Below, one piece after another: positions 29,437 to 39,300 of a stretch of 64,000 bases of DNA (the stretch's first letter is position 1; the number at the start of each line of letters is the position of its first letter). This stretch comes from Nitratireductor soli (lineage in GTDB: Bacteria > Pseudomonadota > Alphaproteobacteria > Rhizobiales > Rhizobiaceae). The DNA is taken from assembly GCF_001050155.1 (NCBI RefSeq), contig NZ_LFVY01000023.1, positions 1 to 64,000 of the forward strand, in the 5' to 3' direction. The notes beneath the pieces are model-generated. The model ran no database searches and was not told the origin of the DNA. It was given only the letters and a program-made list of their open reading frames with translations. The translations under genes were made by a program, and so were the position numbers.

Positions 29437-30572
29437 GCGCGCCCTACGCGAAACTGCCCGCCTGGGCCGATTACGGGCTGATTCCGCTGATCAACCTCGC
29501 CGTCGCCTTCCTGGTGGCCGGGCTGGTGGTGATGCTGGTCGGCGAAAATCCGTTCCGTGCCGCCGTCATCCTGGTCGACGGGGCGCTCGGGCGCGGACAG
29601 AACATCGCCTATACGCTGTATTACGCGACGAGCTTCATCTTCACCGGCCTGGCCGTCGCCGTCGCCTTCCATTGCAGCCTGTTCAACATCGGCGGCGAGG
29701 GGCAGGCCTATGTCGGCGGGCTGGGCGTCGCCGTGGTGTGTCTCGCCTTCGACAGCATCCTGCCATGGTGGCTGGTGTTTCCGCTGGCCGTGGCGGGCGC
29801 GGCCGTTTTCGGCGCGGCCTGGGCCTTCATCCCGGCCTATTTCCAGGCCAAGCGCGGCTCGCACATCGTCATCACGACGATCATGTTCAACTTCATCGCC
29901 GCCAGCCTGATGGTCTATCTGCTGGTCAATGTGTTGAAACCCGCCGGCAGCCAGGCGCCGCAGACGCGCACCTTCGTCGAGGGCGGTCACCTGCCCAAGC
30001 TCAACTGGATGCTGGAGGCGCTCGGCCTGTCGGTGCGCTCGGCGCCGTTCAACCTGTCCTTCCTGCTGGCGCTGTTGGCCGCCTTCCTGGTCTGGGTGCT
30101 GATCTGGCGCACGCGGCTCGGTTATGAAATCCGCATGCGCGGCTTCAGCCCCAAGGCGGCGCGCTATGCCGGCGTCAGCGAAACGAAGATCATCATCATC
30201 GCCATGCTGATCTCCGGCGCGCTGGCCGGCATGATGGCGCTCAACCCGGTGATGGGCGACCAGAACCGGCTGCAGATCGATTTCGTCACCGGCGCCGGCT
30301 TCGTCGGCATCGCCGTGGCGCTGATGGGCCGCTCGCATCCGGCGGGCATCGTGCCGGCGGCCATCCTGTTCGGCATGCTCTACCAGGGCGGCGCCGAACT
30401 CGCCTTCGAGATGCCCAACATCTCACGCGACATGATCGTCATCATCCAGGGTCTCGTCATCCTCTTCGCCGGCGCGCTGGAGCACATGTTCCGGCCGACG
30501 TTGCAGGCGGCGATCGCCAGCCTCAGCCCGCGCTCCATGGGCGCCGAGGCGCGCCAGGGGGAGGGTGGCTGA
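29433..30572 (+). CDS. Nucleoside-type ABC transporter permease 1 (YufP/NupP-like)
   Basis: Membrane protein of 379 residues with about 9-10 helices, of the BPD_transp_2 family. Landmarks: FRAAVILVDGALGR, FHCSLFNIGGEGQAYVGGLG, RGSHIVITTIMFNFIAASLM and RGFSPKAARYAGVSETKII (cytoplasmic loop). It overlaps the ATPase gene by four bases and the second permease starts one base after its stop. The C-terminal 20 residues are cytoplasmic and charged. Confidence 0.92.
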   Translation: MSAPYAKLPAWADYGLIPLINLAVAFLVAGLVVMLVGENPFRAAVILVDGALGRGQNIAYTLYYATSFIFTGLAVAVAFHCSLFNIGGEGQAYVGGLGVAVVCLAFDSILPWWLVFPLAVAGAAVFGAAWAFIPAYFQAKRGSHIVITTIMFNFIAASLMVYLLVNVLKPAGSQAPQTRTFVEGGHLPKLNWMLEALGLSVRSAPFNLSFLLALLAAFLVWVLIWRTRLGYEIRMRGFSPKAARYAGVSETKIIIIAMLISGALAGMMALNPVMGDQNRLQIDFVTGAGFVGIAVALMGRSHPAGIVPAAILFGMLYQGGAELAFEMPNISRDMIVIIQGLVILFAGALEHMFRPTLQAAIASLSPRSMGAEARQGEGG

Positions 30573-30573
30573 G

Positions 30574-31545
30574 ATGGATTTCTTCCACACGCTGATCCTG
30601 CTTCTCGATTCCACCGTGCGGCTGTCCGTGCCGCTGCTTCTGGCGGCGCTGGCCGGCCTCTATTCGGAGCGCTCCGGCGTGTTCGACATCGGCCTGGAAG
30701 GCAAGATGCTGGCCGGCGCATTCGCCGCCGGCGCTGCCGCCGCCGTCACCGGCTCGGCCTGGGCCGGACTGGGGGCGGCGATGCTCATTTCGATCTTCCT
30801 GGCGCTGGTGCACGGCTTTGCCTCGATCACCCATCGCGGCAACCAGATCGTCTCGGGCGTCGCCATCAACTTCATCGCCGCCGGCTCGACCATCATTCTC
30901 GGCCAGGCCTGGTTCCGCCAGGGCGGGCGCACGCCGTCCCTGTCGGCCGGCGGCCGCTTCGGCGCCATCGAACTGCCGTTTGCCGATGCGGTGCGCGACG
31001 TGCCGATCCTCGGCGAAATCTATTCGGAACTCCTGTCGGGCCATTCGCTGCTCGTCTATGCGGCCTTCCTGCTCGTTCCCTTCACCTGGTGGGTGCTGTT
31101 TCGCACGCGCTTCGGCCTGCGCCTGCGGGCTGTCGGCGAAAACCCGGCGGCGGTCGACACGGCGGGCATCTCCGTTTCCTGGCTGCGCTATCGCGCCGTG
31201 ATCTGCACCGGCATCCTGACCGGCATGGCCGGCAGCTATCTTTCGCTGGCGCAGAATGCCGGCTTCGTGAAGGACATGACGGCGGGCCGCGGCTTCATCG
31301 CGCTGGCAGCGCTGATCTTCGCCAAATGGAAGCCGGTGCCGGTGATGTTCGCCTGCCTGCTGTTCGGCTTCCTCGACGCCTTCGCCATCCGCGTCCAGGG
31401 CACGCCGCTGCCGCTGATCGGCCAGGTGCCGGTGCAGTTCATGCAGGCCCTGCCCTATGTGCTGACCGTGGTGCTGCTTGCCGGCTTCATCGGCAAGGCC
31501 ATTCCCCCGCGCGCCGGCGGCGTGCCCTATGTGAAGGAGCGCTGA
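30574..31545 (+). CDS. Nucleoside-type ABC transporter permease 2 (YufQ/NupQ-like)
   Basis: Second permease, 323 residues, with the motifs SERSGVFDIGLEGKMLAGAFAA (near residue 28), THRGNQIVSGVAINFIAAGS, and TAGRGFIALAALIFAKWKPV. These are hallmarks of the YufQ-type partner. ATG 30574 follows GAGGG and lies just after the previous stop; a GTG at 30565 would overlap. The stop TGA shares its A with the cdd start codon, so the transporter and salvage enzymes are translationally linked. Confidence 0.92.
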   Translation: MDFFHTLILLLDSTVRLSVPLLLAALAGLYSERSGVFDIGLEGKMLAGAFAAGAAAAVTGSAWAGLGAAMLISIFLALVHGFASITHRGNQIVSGVAINFIAAGSTIILGQAWFRQGGRTPSLSAGGRFGAIELPFADAVRDVPILGEIYSELLSGHSLLVYAAFLLVPFTWWVLFRTRFGLRLRAVGENPAAVDTAGISVSWLRYRAVICTGILTGMAGSYLSLAQNAGFVKDMTAGRGFIALAALIFAKWKPVPVMFACLLFGFLDAFAIRVQGTPLPLIGQVPVQFMQALPYVLTVVLLAGFIGKAIPPRAGGVPYVKER

Positions 31546-31940
31546 TGAGCGCCGACGATCTTTTCGCCGCGGCCAAGGCCGCCATGTCGCATGCCCACGC
31601 GCCCTATTCGCAGTTTCCCGTCGGCGCGGCGGTGAAGACCAAGGCCGGCGCCATTCATGCCGGCTGCAACATCGAGAACGCCTCCTATCCGGAGGGCTGG
31701 TGCGCCGAGACGACGGCGCTCGGCCACATGGTCATGGCCGGCGGGGGCAAGGTGACGGAGATCGCCGTCGTGGCGGAGAAAATGGCGAAGATCATGCCGT
31801 GCGGCGGTTGCCGGCAGCGGCTGGCGGAATTCGCCGCCGAGGATGCGGTGCTGCATCTGTGCGATACCGATGGCGTGCTGGAAACCGTGCCTTTTTCCGC
31901 CGTCTTCCCACGCGGCTTCTCGTTCGAGGACGGCAAATGA
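31545..31940 (+). CDS. cdd: Cytidine deaminase
   Basis: Tetrameric-type cytidine deaminase, 131 residues, hydrolysing cytidine and deoxycytidine to uridine forms. Zinc-site motifs: WCAETTALG (Cys and catalytic Glu, residues 50-58) and PCGGCRQRLAEF (two Cys). Substrate-binding FPVGAAVKTKAG and NIENASYPEG are conserved. It overlaps both neighbours (TGATG upstream, ATGA downstream). Its product feeds uridine/thymidine phosphorolysis. Confidence 0.95.
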   Translation: MSADDLFAAAKAAMSHAHAPYSQFPVGAAVKTKAGAIHAGCNIENASYPEGWCAETTALGHMVMAGGGKVTEIAVVAEKMAKIMPCGGCRQRLAEFAAEDAVLHLCDTDGVLETVPFSAVFPRGFSFEDGK

Positions 31941-32743
31941 AAGAGGCGATCGACCTGTTAACGGAGCGGCTGGAAGGGCTCGCTCCGCGCCTTGGCCTGG
32001 TGCTCGGCTCCGGCCTCGGCGGCCTGGTGGACGCGGTCGAGAACCCGGTTCGGTTTGCCTATGGGGATTTACCGGGGTTTCCGCACAGCGGCGTCACCGG
32101 CCATGCCGGCGAGATCGTCGCCGGCAAGCTTGCCGGCACCCACGTCGTCATGCTGGCGGGACGGTCGCACTATTACGAGCATGGCGACCCGGCGGCGATG
32201 CGCCCGGCGCTGGAGGCCTTGTGGGGCATCGGCGTGACGACCCTGATCCTGACCAACGCGGCGGGATCGCTGCGAGAGGAGATGCCGCCCGGCTCCGTCA
32301 TGATGCTCGACGACCACATCAATTTCTCCGGCGCCAACCCGCTGATCGGCGAGGCGAGCGACCGCCGTTTCGTCGGCATGAGCGAAGCCTATGACGCGGG
32401 CCTGCGCGACGCCCTGGCGGCGGCGGCCGAAAAGGCCGGGGTGGAGTTGCACAGGGGCGTCTACATGTGGTTCTCCGGGCCGAACTTCGAAACGCCGGCG
32501 GAAATCCGCATGGCGCGCGTGCTGGGCGCCGACGCGGTCGGCATGTCGACCGTGCCGGAGGTCATCCTGGCGCGCTATTTCGGCCTCAGGGTCGCCGCCT
32601 GCTCGGTCATCACCAATCTCGGCGCCGGCATGAGCGCCGGCGAGCTGTCGCACCAGGAGACCAAGGACATGGCGCCAATCGGCGGCCAGCGCCTGGCGAG
32701 AATCCTCGGCCAGCTCTGCGCCGACGGCCTGCCGGAAGGCTGA
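31937..32743 (+). CDS. Purine nucleoside phosphorylase (trimeric PunA/XapA type)
   Basis: 268 residues. Releases purine bases from (deoxy)nucleosides with phosphate. Signature parts: LGLVLGSGLGGLVDAV (phosphate loop), LAGRSHYYEHGDPAAM, TNAAGSLREEMPPGSVM, GPNFETPAEIRMARVLGADAV with the Glu and Asn of the base site (ITNLGAGMS). The middle reads SGPNFETPAE, as in family members. It starts four bases before the cdd stop and ends eight bases before deoA. Between guanosine and xanthosine preference I cannot choose. Confidence 0.93.
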   Translation: MKEAIDLLTERLEGLAPRLGLVLGSGLGGLVDAVENPVRFAYGDLPGFPHSGVTGHAGEIVAGKLAGTHVVMLAGRSHYYEHGDPAAMRPALEALWGIGVTTLILTNAAGSLREEMPPGSVMMLDDHINFSGANPLIGEASDRRFVGMSEAYDAGLRDALAAAAEKAGVELHRGVYMWFSGPNFETPAEIRMARVLGADAVGMSTVPEVILARYFGLRVAACSVITNLGAGMSAGELSHQETKDMAPIGGQRLARILGQLCADGLPEG

Positions 32744-32751
32744 GGGCTGCG

Positions 32752-34071
32752 ATGCTGCCGCAGGAGATCATTCGCAACAAGCGTGACGGCGGCATTCTGT
32801 CGAAGGCGGACATCGCCGATTTCGCCCATGGCCTGTCCCACGGCACCTGGAGCGAAGGGCAAGTGGCGGCGCTCGCCATGGCGATCTTTCTCAACGGCAT
32901 GAATGCCGAGGAGGGCGCCGCCCTGACCATGGCCATGCGCGATTCCGGCAAGGTGCTCGACTGGTCCGACCTGCCCGGCCCGGTCACCGACAAGCATTCC
33001 ACCGGCGGCGTCGGCGACAATGTCTCGCTGATGCTGGCGCCGATCGTGGCGGCCTGCGGCGCCTTCGTGCCGATGATCTCCGGCCGCGGCCTCGGCCACA
33101 CGGGCGGCACGCTCGACAAGATGGATTCGATCCCCGGCTACACCAGCCAGCCGGACGACAGGCTGTTTGCCAGGACCGTGCGCGATGTGGGATGCGCCAT
33201 CATCGGCCAGACGGGCGACCTGGCGCCGGCCGACAAGCGCTTCTACGCGGTGCGCGATGTGACGGGAACGGTCGAATCGATCCCGCTGATCACCGCCTCG
33301 ATCCTGTCGAAGAAGCTCGCCGCGGGACTTTCGTCACTGGTGCTCGACGTGAAGTCCGGCAATGGCTCGTTCATGGCGGACGCGCGCGGCGCGCGAAAGC
33401 TGGCCGACAATCTGGTGAGTGTGGCCGACAGCGCCGGCCTGCCGGCCACGGCGCTCCTGACGGACATGAACGAGCCGCTGGCATCGGCGGCGGGCAATGC
33501 CGTCGAGGTGCGCAACGCCGTCGATTTCCTCACCGGGCGCAAACGCGACAAACGCCTCGAACAGGTGACCCTGGCGCTGGCAGCCGAAATGCTTCTGGCG
33601 ACACGCATCGCCGGCACGGCCAAGGATGCCCTGGTGCGTGCGCAGGCGGCGCTCTCCAGCGGTGCTGCCGCAGAGCGGTTCGGCCGGATGGTGCGGGCGC
33701 TCGGCGGGCCAGCCGACTTCGTCGAGACTGCGGAGCAATACCTGCCCAAGGCAAAAGTGCTGTTGCCGGCAACCGCCGAGCGCGACGGCTTCGTCGGGCG
33801 CATCGCGACGCGGGCGCTGGGCGTGGCGGTCATCGAGCTGGGCGGCGGACGGCTGAGGCCGGAGGATGCGATCGATCATTCGGTCGGCCTGACCGACTGC
33901 CTGCCGATCGGCGCCGAGGTGCGGCGCGGCGAACCGCTGGCCATGGTCCATGCAAGCGCCGCCGGCGACGCGGAGCGCGCTGTGGCGGCGGTGCGGGCGG
34001 CCTACGGGATCGCGGAGGACAAGCCGCGCGCCGGCAGGGCGATACTGCGGCGGGTGGTAAGCGATACGTAG
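32752..34071 (+). CDS. deoA: Thymidine phosphorylase
   Basis: 439 residues, cleaving thymidine or deoxyuridine to base and deoxyribose 1-phosphate. The glycosyltransferase family 3 signature is clear: EIIRNKRDGGILSKADIADF, phosphate site KHSTGGVGDNVSLMLAP near residue 81, SGRGLGHTGGTLDKMDSIPG and LVLDVKSGNGSFM. The C-terminal domain ends RAGRAILRRVV. Last gene of the nucleoside operon; no T-rich terminator but a degenerate palindromic repeat follows. Confidence 0.95.
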   Translation: MLPQEIIRNKRDGGILSKADIADFAHGLSHGTWSEGQVAALAMAIFLNGMNAEEGAALTMAMRDSGKVLDWSDLPGPVTDKHSTGGVGDNVSLMLAPIVAACGAFVPMISGRGLGHTGGTLDKMDSIPGYTSQPDDRLFARTVRDVGCAIIGQTGDLAPADKRFYAVRDVTGTVESIPLITASILSKKLAAGLSSLVLDVKSGNGSFMADARGARKLADNLVSVADSAGLPATALLTDMNEPLASAAGNAVEVRNAVDFLTGRKRDKRLEQVTLALAAEMLLATRIAGTAKDALVRAQAALSSGAAAERFGRMVRALGGPADFVETAEQYLPKAKVLLPATAERDGFVGRIATRALGVAVIELGGGRLRPEDAIDHSVGLTDCLPIGAEVRRGEPLAMVHASAAGDAERAVAAVRAAYGIAEDKPRAGRAILRRVVSDT

Positions 34072-34314
34072 CGCGAACACGACATCAGGCCCCACACCGC
34101 CCGATTGATCCCGCTCGCCGCACGCACCTGCCCGACGTTCCGGCATGGATCCTCGGCTCGGGGGCCGAGGATGACGAATTGCAGAGGGGTTTGTGTCAAA
34201 CGCCGAGGCTGGCGATCGACATCGTTCCTCCCAAACACTCGTCATCCTCGGGGGGCGTCGCCGAGTATGGTGGCGATACGTAAGGTCCGGACGCCATTAC
34301 CAGTAAGCCAACGG
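34072..34314. other. Convergent intergenic region carrying a degenerate repeat
   Basis: Lies between the 3' ends of deoA and the retropepsin-like gene. It is filled mostly by the repeat copy at 34137-34273; no frame appears coding. Confidence 0.6.
34137..34273. repeat. Second, diverged copy of the 38-bp palindromic element
   Basis: 34137-34174 matches the left arm of the element at 6380 in about 34 of 38 positions (GGCATGGATCCTCGGCTCGG core). The partner near 34242-34273 keeps TCATCCTCGGGG and CCGAGtATgG but has mutations. Its placement between convergent genes is the same as in the first copy. Confidence 0.7.
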
Positions 34315-34896
34315 TTACTGTTCGAGGACCAGCTCGCCGTTCTCCACCTGATAGCGCGCCAGGCGCTTGAGGAAGCTCATGCCGATCAGAACGCCGTCCA
34401 GGGCCTGGTCCTCGAGCACGACCGCATCGATATTCTCCAGGAAGATGCGGCCGATCTGCAGCGTCTCGATCATCGCCGCGGCGGCTTTCGTCTGGCCATT
34501 GGCGGTGCTGACCTTGTATTTGAAGTCGCCCGGCGAAAGCCGCAGGCCGATGCGACGGGCCGTCGATCTGTTGATGGCGATGTAGGTGGCGCCGGTGTCG
34601 ACCATCGCCCTGATCTCACGGCCGTTCAGCTTGAAGCGACCCATATAATGGCCGCGCGTGTCGGCCGCGATGCTGACTTTCTTGCCAAGCAGAACCGAGG
34701 TCTTGCCGTTCATCTCCAGGCGATTGAGCGCCACGTTGCGCGGCGCTTCTGCCTGTTCTTCGGCCGTATCGTCGGCGAGCGTGCTGCGCAGCAAAGTCCG
34801 GTAGAAATCCGGGTCGTTCTGATAGAGCGCCGGCACGGCCGCTGCGGCTCCAACGACGGCACCCAGCATGAGCAGTTTGCGAAACATAGACGCCAT
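34315..34896 (-). CDS. Retropepsin-like aspartic protease, TIGR02281 family
   Basis: 193 residues: a membrane anchor at about 8-24, a linker, then a retroviral-protease-like domain from about 82. The catalytic DTGAT is at residues 100-104 (IRAMVDTGATYIAINRSTA), with the flap-equivalent VSTANGQTKAAAAMIETLQIG and the VLIGMSFLKRL hallmark near the C-terminus. Members are proposed dimeric periplasmic aspartic proteases; physiological targets are mostly unknown. ATG 34887 is an alternative start, three residues in. Convergent with deoA and transcribed alone or after upp. Confidence 0.88.
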   Translation of the reverse strand: MASMFRKLLMLGAVVGAAAAVPALYQNDPDFYRTLLRSTLADDTAEEQAEAPRNVALNRLEMNGKTSVLLGKKVSIAADTRGHYMGRFKLNGREIRAMVDTGATYIAINRSTARRIGLRLSPGDFKYKVSTANGQTKAAAAMIETLQIGRIFLENIDAVVLEDQALDGVLIGMSFLKRLARYQVENGELVLEQ

Positions 34897-34984
34897 CCCA
34901 ACCGTAAGCGGATACAGTCTATGCGCGTATGGTCATCGTAGTTTTAACGGTAGCAGCGAACCGCGTGGCTTGGTTAAGCTACGG

Positions 34985-35614
34985 TTATTTCGTGCCGTAC
35001 ATACGGTCGCCGGCGTCACCCAGGCCGGGAACGATGTAGCCCTTCTCGTTAAGCTTACGGTCGATCGAAGCGGTGAAGACCGGCACGTCGGGATGCGCGG
35101 CGCGGAAACGCTCCAGGCCCTCCGGTGCTGCCAGCAGGCAGAGAAAGCGCAGATTGGTGGCACCGCGTTCCTTCAGCTTGTCGACGGCGGCGATCGCCGA
35201 ATTGGCCGTCGCCAGCATCGGATCGACGACGATCACCAGCCGGTTGGCCAGATCGCTCGGCGCCTTGAAGAAGTACTCGACCGCCTGCAACGTATCATGA
35301 TCGCGGTACAGGCCGACATGGGCGACACGGGCCGCCGGCACCAGGTCGAGCATACCGTCCAGTAAACCGTTACCGGCGCGTAACACCGAGGCGAACACCA
35401 GCTTCTTGCCTTCCAGTGTCGGCGCGTCGATGATCTCCATCGGCGTCTCGATCTTGCGGGTCGTCAGCTCCAGGTCGCGCGTCACCTCGTAGCAGAGCAG
35501 AAGCGAAATCTCGCGCAGCAGCCGGCGGAACCCGGCCGTCGAGGTTTCCTTGTCGCGCATGATGGTCAGCTTGTGCTGGACAAGCGGATGGTCGACGACG
35601 GTGACGCCCTGCAT
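34985..35614 (-). CDS. upp: Uracil phosphoribosyltransferase
   Basis: 209 residues, converting uracil and PRPP to UMP. Key segments: N-terminal [61 protein letters not shown]-binding [19 protein letters not shown], and the uracil site [27 protein letters not shown]. The loop reads ATANS rather than the common ATGNS or ATGGS. It lies downstream of add in the same direction (71 bp gap), so both salvage genes may share a transcript. Confidence 0.95.
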   Translation of the reverse strand: MQGVTVVDHPLVQHKLTIMRDKETSTAGFRRLLREISLLLCYEVTRDLELTTRKIETPMEIIDAPTLEGKKLVFASVLRAGNGLLDGMLDLVPAARVAHVGLYRDHDTLQAVEYFFKAPSDLANRLVIVVDPMLATANSAIAAVDKLKERGATNLRFLCLLAAPEGLERFRAAHPDVPVFTASIDRKLNEKGYIVPGLGDAGDRMYGTK

Positions 35615-35685
35615 GTGCTGTTCCCTGTAAATCCGTTGTTCCGGTCGATCTTAACGGCTCGATGCCGCGCGGCATACCGTCTGGC

Positions 35686-36666
35686 TTACGGAGCCACAGC
35701 TTTGTCGCCGAGACGACGCAGCAGCATAGCGCGCGTCGCCTCGTCGATGAACGCCGCTTCCAGCGCCGTCCGCGTCAATCCGGCCAGGGCGTTGTCGTCC
35801 AGATCGAAGACCCGCGCCGCGACCGCATATTCGTGGGCGAGCGAGGTGTGAAAGTGCGGCGGGTCGTCGGAGTTGAGAGTCACGCGGCAACCCGCCGCCA
35901 GCAATTGCGGCAAGGGGTGGCTGGCGAAATCGGCGAAGACCTTGAGCGTGACGTTGGAAACCGGGCAGACCTCCAGCACCACCCGCTCATCGGCCAGGCG
36001 GCGCACCAGGTCGGGATTCTCGATGGCGCGCACGCCGTGGCCGATGCGCGCCGGGCGGATATGGTCGAGGGCGGCAGCGACGCTCTCCCAGCCGGCCAGC
36101 TCGCCGGCATGAACGGTAGTGCCGAGGCCCGCCTCGCGGGCCATGTCGAAGGCGCCTACGTAATCGCGCGGGTGGCCGAACCGTTCTTCGCCGGCCATGC
36201 CGAAGCCGGTCACCAGCCTGTGCCCGCAACCGGCGGCAAAACGCGCCGCCGCCATCACCGATGAAGCGCCGAAATGGCGTATGCCCGTGACGATCATGCG
36301 TCCCTCGATGCCGGTCGAGGCGCGCGCCCGGACGATCCCCTCGCCGAGCGCGTCGGCATAGGCGCCGGGCGACAGGCCGGCCTTCCCGGCATGGTCGGGG
36401 GAGATGAAGATCTCGGAATAGATCGCGCCGTCGCGCGCCAGGCCGGTCAGATAATCCTCCGCCAGCAACGCGTAATCCTCCTCGGTGCGAAACAGGCCGG
36501 CGGCGGCGTCATAGGCGGCGAGGAAGCTGGTGAAATCATGCCAGATATAGGCGCCGTCCCTGAGGAAGGACGATGTATCGACGCCGTATTTTCGCGCCTG
36601 CACGACCACCAGATCGGGCGACGCGGCTCCTTCGATGTGGCAGTGAAGCTCGGCTTTGGCGACCAT
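35686..36666 (-). CDS. add: Adenosine deaminase
   Basis: 326 residues, TIM-barrel amidohydrolase. Zinc and catalytic motifs: [13 protein letters not shown] (HxH at residues 8-10), [24 protein letters not shown], and [13 protein letters not shown]. These fit adenosine/adenine deaminases; the SDDPPHF form is also found in adenosine deaminases of rhizobia. ATG 36666 has GGAG upstream, and the longer frame to 36933 would overlap the divergent ubiE. Produces inosine that the phosphorylase at 31.9 kb could use. Confidence 0.9.
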   Translation of the reverse strand: MVAKAELHCHIEGAASPDLVVVQARKYGVDTSSFLRDGAYIWHDFTSFLAAYDAAAGLFRTEEDYALLAEDYLTGLARDGAIYSEIFISPDHAGKAGLSPGAYADALGEGIVRARASTGIEGRMIVTGIRHFGASSVMAAARFAAGCGHRLVTGFGMAGEERFGHPRDYVGAFDMAREAGLGTTVHAGELAGWESVAAALDHIRPARIGHGVRAIENPDLVRRLADERVVLEVCPVSNVTLKVFADFASHPLPQLLAAGCRVTLNSDDPPHFHTSLAHEYAVAARVFDLDDNALAGLTRTALEAAFIDEATRAMLLRRLGDKAVAP

Positions 36667-36774
36667 CTCGGCTCCGTTATCGACCGGCCGCCGGCGCGGC
36701 TGTTCATCGCGCTTTTGATAATAGCGCCATGGCTGCCGATGGGCTATGGTCCGGGCGTTTTTGAAAGGGTTGCA

Positions 36775-37551
36775 ATGTCGGAACAGCGTACCACCGCGCA
36801 AGGCGGCATGGAGACCGCTTACGGTTTCCGCCAGGTTGGCGAGGGCGAGAAGCAGGGGCTGGTCAACACGGTGTTCCACCGCGTCGCCGAACGCTACGAC
36901 ACGATGAACGACCTGATGTCGGCGGGCCTGCACCGGCTGTGGAAGGACGCCATGGTGGCCTGGCTGTCGCCTTCGAAGCGGCCCGGCTATACGGCGCTCG
37001 ACGTGGCCGGCGGCACGGGCGACATCGCCTTCCGCATCGTCGAGGCGTCACGCGGCCAGGCGGACGTGACGGTGCTCGACATCAACGGCTCGATGCTCGA
37101 GGTGGGCCGCGCGCGCGGCGAGAAACGCGGCATCGCCGACCGGCTGACCTTCGTCGAGGCGAATGCCGAGGATCTGCCGTTCGAGGACAATTCCTTCGAC
37201 GCCTACACGATCGCCTTCGGCATCCGCAACGTGCCGCGCATCGACAGAGCGTTGAGCGAGGCGTTTCGCGTGCTGAAGCCCGGCGGGCGGTTTCTCTGCC
37301 TGGAATTCTCCGATGTCGACATGCCGCTGCTCGACAAGGTCTATGAGGCCTGGTCGTTCCACGCCATTCCGCGCATCGGCAAGGCGGTGACGGGCGACGA
37401 CGAGCCGTATCGCTACCTCGTCGAATCGATCCGCAAGTTTCCCAATCAGCAGAACTTCGCCGCCATGATCCGCACCGCCGGCTTTTCGCGCGTCACCTGG
37501 CGCGACTATTCGGGCGGCATCGCCGCGCTGCACTCGGGCTGGAAGATTTGA
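36775..37551 (+). CDS. ubiE: Demethylmenaquinone/2-methoxy-6-polyprenyl-benzoquinol methyltransferase UbiE
   Basis: SAM-dependent C-methyltransferase of ubiquinone synthesis, 258 residues. Motif [14 protein letters not shown] at about 68-80, UbiE signature 1 [18 protein letters not shown], signature 2 [18 protein letters not shown], and the C-terminal signature [12 protein letters not shown]. Start ATG 36775 with GGGTTGCA upstream. Divergent from add, ten bases upstream of ubiB in the usual rhizobial order. Confidence 0.96.
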   Translation: MSEQRTTAQGGMETAYGFRQVGEGEKQGLVNTVFHRVAERYDTMNDLMSAGLHRLWKDAMVAWLSPSKRPGYTALDVAGGTGDIAFRIVEASRGQADVTVLDINGSMLEVGRARGEKRGIADRLTFVEANAEDLPFEDNSFDAYTIAFGIRNVPRIDRALSEAFRVLKPGGRFLCLEFSDVDMPLLDKVYEAWSFHAIPRIGKAVTGDDEPYRYLVESIRKFPNQQNFAAMIRTAGFSRVTWRDYSGGIAALHSGWKI

Positions 37552-37561
37552 CGGTCCGACC

Positions 37562-39136
37562 ATGAGTGTTTTCGGCGCATATTTCCGCCTCGCCCGCGCG
37601 GGCTGGATTCTGGTTCGCGAAGGGGTCGTCGCGGCGCTTCCCGGCGACCAGCTCGAAGGCATGCCGCGCTTTGCCTGGCGCGTGGCGACGCTGATGTCGC
37701 GCCGCCGCTCGACGCGCCGCGCCCGGCCCGAGCGCCTTGCCAAGGCGGTCAACCGGCTTGGCCCTTCCTATGTCAAGCTCGGCCAGTTCCTGGCGACGCG
37801 GCCCGACGTGGTCGGCCACGACCTGGCGCGCGACCTGGCGAGCCTGCAGGACCGCATGGATACGTTTCCCGAGGCGCAGGCGCGCGCGGCCATCGAAGGC
37901 TCGCTCGGCCTGCCCGTCGAGGCGCTGTACGCCGAACTCGGCGGCCCGGTGGCGGCCGCCTCCATCGCCCAGGTGCACGAGGCGCGCACCGTCGACGGGA
38001 ACGGCACCAGGCACGTTGCCGTCAAGGTTATCCGGCCGGGCGTCCGGCGGCGGTTCAACAACGATCTCGAAAGCTACTTCCTGGCGGCGCATCTGCAGGA
38101 GCGGTTCATGCCGTCGACGCGCCGGCTGAAGCCGGTGAAGGTCGCCGAGACGCTGGCCCAGGTGACGAAGATCGAGATGGACCTGCGGCTCGAGGCCGCC
38201 GCCATTTCCGAACTGCACGAGAACACGAGGGGCGATCCCGGCTTCCGCGTTCCGGAGGTCGACTGGCAACGCACCGGCCGCGACGTGATGACGCTCGAAT
38301 GGGTCGACGGCACGAAGATGTCGAACGTCGAGGCTCTGCGCGAGGCGGGCCACGATCTCGAATCGCTGGCGCGAACGCTGATCCAGTCGTTCCTGCGCCA
38401 CACGCTGCGCGACGGTTTCTTCCACGCCGACATGCATCCGGGCAATCTTTTCGTCGAGGCGGACGGCACGATCGTCGCCGTCGACTTCGGCATCACAGGT
38501 CGAATCGGCAAGAAGGAACGGCACTTCCTGGCCGAGATTCTTTACGGTTTCATCACCCGCGATTTCCGCCGCGTCGCCGAAGTTCACTTCGAGGCGGGCT
38601 ATGTGCCGGGGCATCATGACGTCGCGGCGTTTGCCCAGGCGCTGCGCGCCATCGGCGAACCGATCCACGGGCAATCGGCCGAGACCATCTCGATGGCGCG
38701 CCTGCTGACGCTGCTGTTCGAGGTGACGGAGCTGTTCGACATGCAGACGCGGCCGGAGCTGCTGCTTTTGCAGAAGACGATGGTCGTCGTCGAGGGCGTG
38801 GCGCGCTCGCTCGATCCGCACTTCAACATGTGGAAGTCGGCCGAGCCGGTGGTCTCCGACTGGATCGCCGCGAACCTCGGTCCGCGCGGCATGCTGAACG
38901 ATGCGCGCGACGGGATCTCGGCGCTTGCCGCTTTCGTTCGCCAGGCGCCGGAGCTGGCGGCGCGCACCGAACGCCTGTCGCGCGAGATCGACGCCATGGC
39001 CGAGCGCGGACTGCGCTTCGATCCGGAAACGGCCGAGGCGATCGGCCGCTCCGAGGCCCGCCACACACGCGGCGGGCGGCTCGCTCTGTGGGCGATCGCC
39101 GTGATTCTGGCCATCATCGCCTGGCAGATTTCCTGA
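37562..39136 (+). CDS. ubiB: UbiB, atypical kinase/ATPase of ubiquinone biosynthesis
   Basis: 524 residues of the ABC1/ADCK family. The family-specific KxGQ motif (YVKLGQFLATRPD) lies near residue 75; the A-rich loop VAAASIAQVHEA replaces a Gly-rich loop; then AVKVIRPG (VAIK-like Lys), HADMHPGNLFV (catalytic loop) and VDFGITGRIG (DFG). The C-terminus has a hydrophobic helix (LALWAIAVILAIIAW) that anchors it in the inner membrane. Needed for the aerobic hydroxylation part of the pathway. Downstream is a 340-bp regulatory region and vapBC. Confidence 0.95.
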   Translation: MSVFGAYFRLARAGWILVREGVVAALPGDQLEGMPRFAWRVATLMSRRRSTRRARPERLAKAVNRLGPSYVKLGQFLATRPDVVGHDLARDLASLQDRMDTFPEAQARAAIEGSLGLPVEALYAELGGPVAAASIAQVHEARTVDGNGTRHVAVKVIRPGVRRRFNNDLESYFLAAHLQERFMPSTRRLKPVKVAETLAQVTKIEMDLRLEAAAISELHENTRGDPGFRVPEVDWQRTGRDVMTLEWVDGTKMSNVEALREAGHDLESLARTLIQSFLRHTLRDGFFHADMHPGNLFVEADGTIVAVDFGITGRIGKKERHFLAEILYGFITRDFRRVAEVHFEAGYVPGHHDVAAFAQALRAIGEPIHGQSAETISMARLLTLLFEVTELFDMQTRPELLLLQKTMVVVEGVARSLDPHFNMWKSAEPVVSDWIAANLGPRGMLNDARDGISALAAFVRQAPELAARTERLSREIDAMAERGLRFDPETAEAIGRSEARHTRGGRLALWAIAVILAIIAWQIS

Positions 39137-39209
39137 CGCCAGCCAGCATTGCCTTCAGTGCTGCCCGGGCAAATCCGGTAATTCGACAATTGCCTGGAGG
39201 TTGGCGATG

Positions 39210-39231
39210 CTGCAATGACAGCATTGCTAGC
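39210..39231. promoter_or_regulatory. vapB operator copy 1
   Basis: Contains ATGACAGCATTGCTAGC, and the full 22-base window CTGCAATGACAGCATTGCTAGC is loosely palindromic. Shares 15 of 17 positions with copies 2 and 3. Confidence 0.55.
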
Positions 39232-39300
39232 ACGAACTCGCAAACCATTAAAATTCCTGGGGTTTTCGTCGCAAATGGAGACATTCCAGCACTGCCGGTG

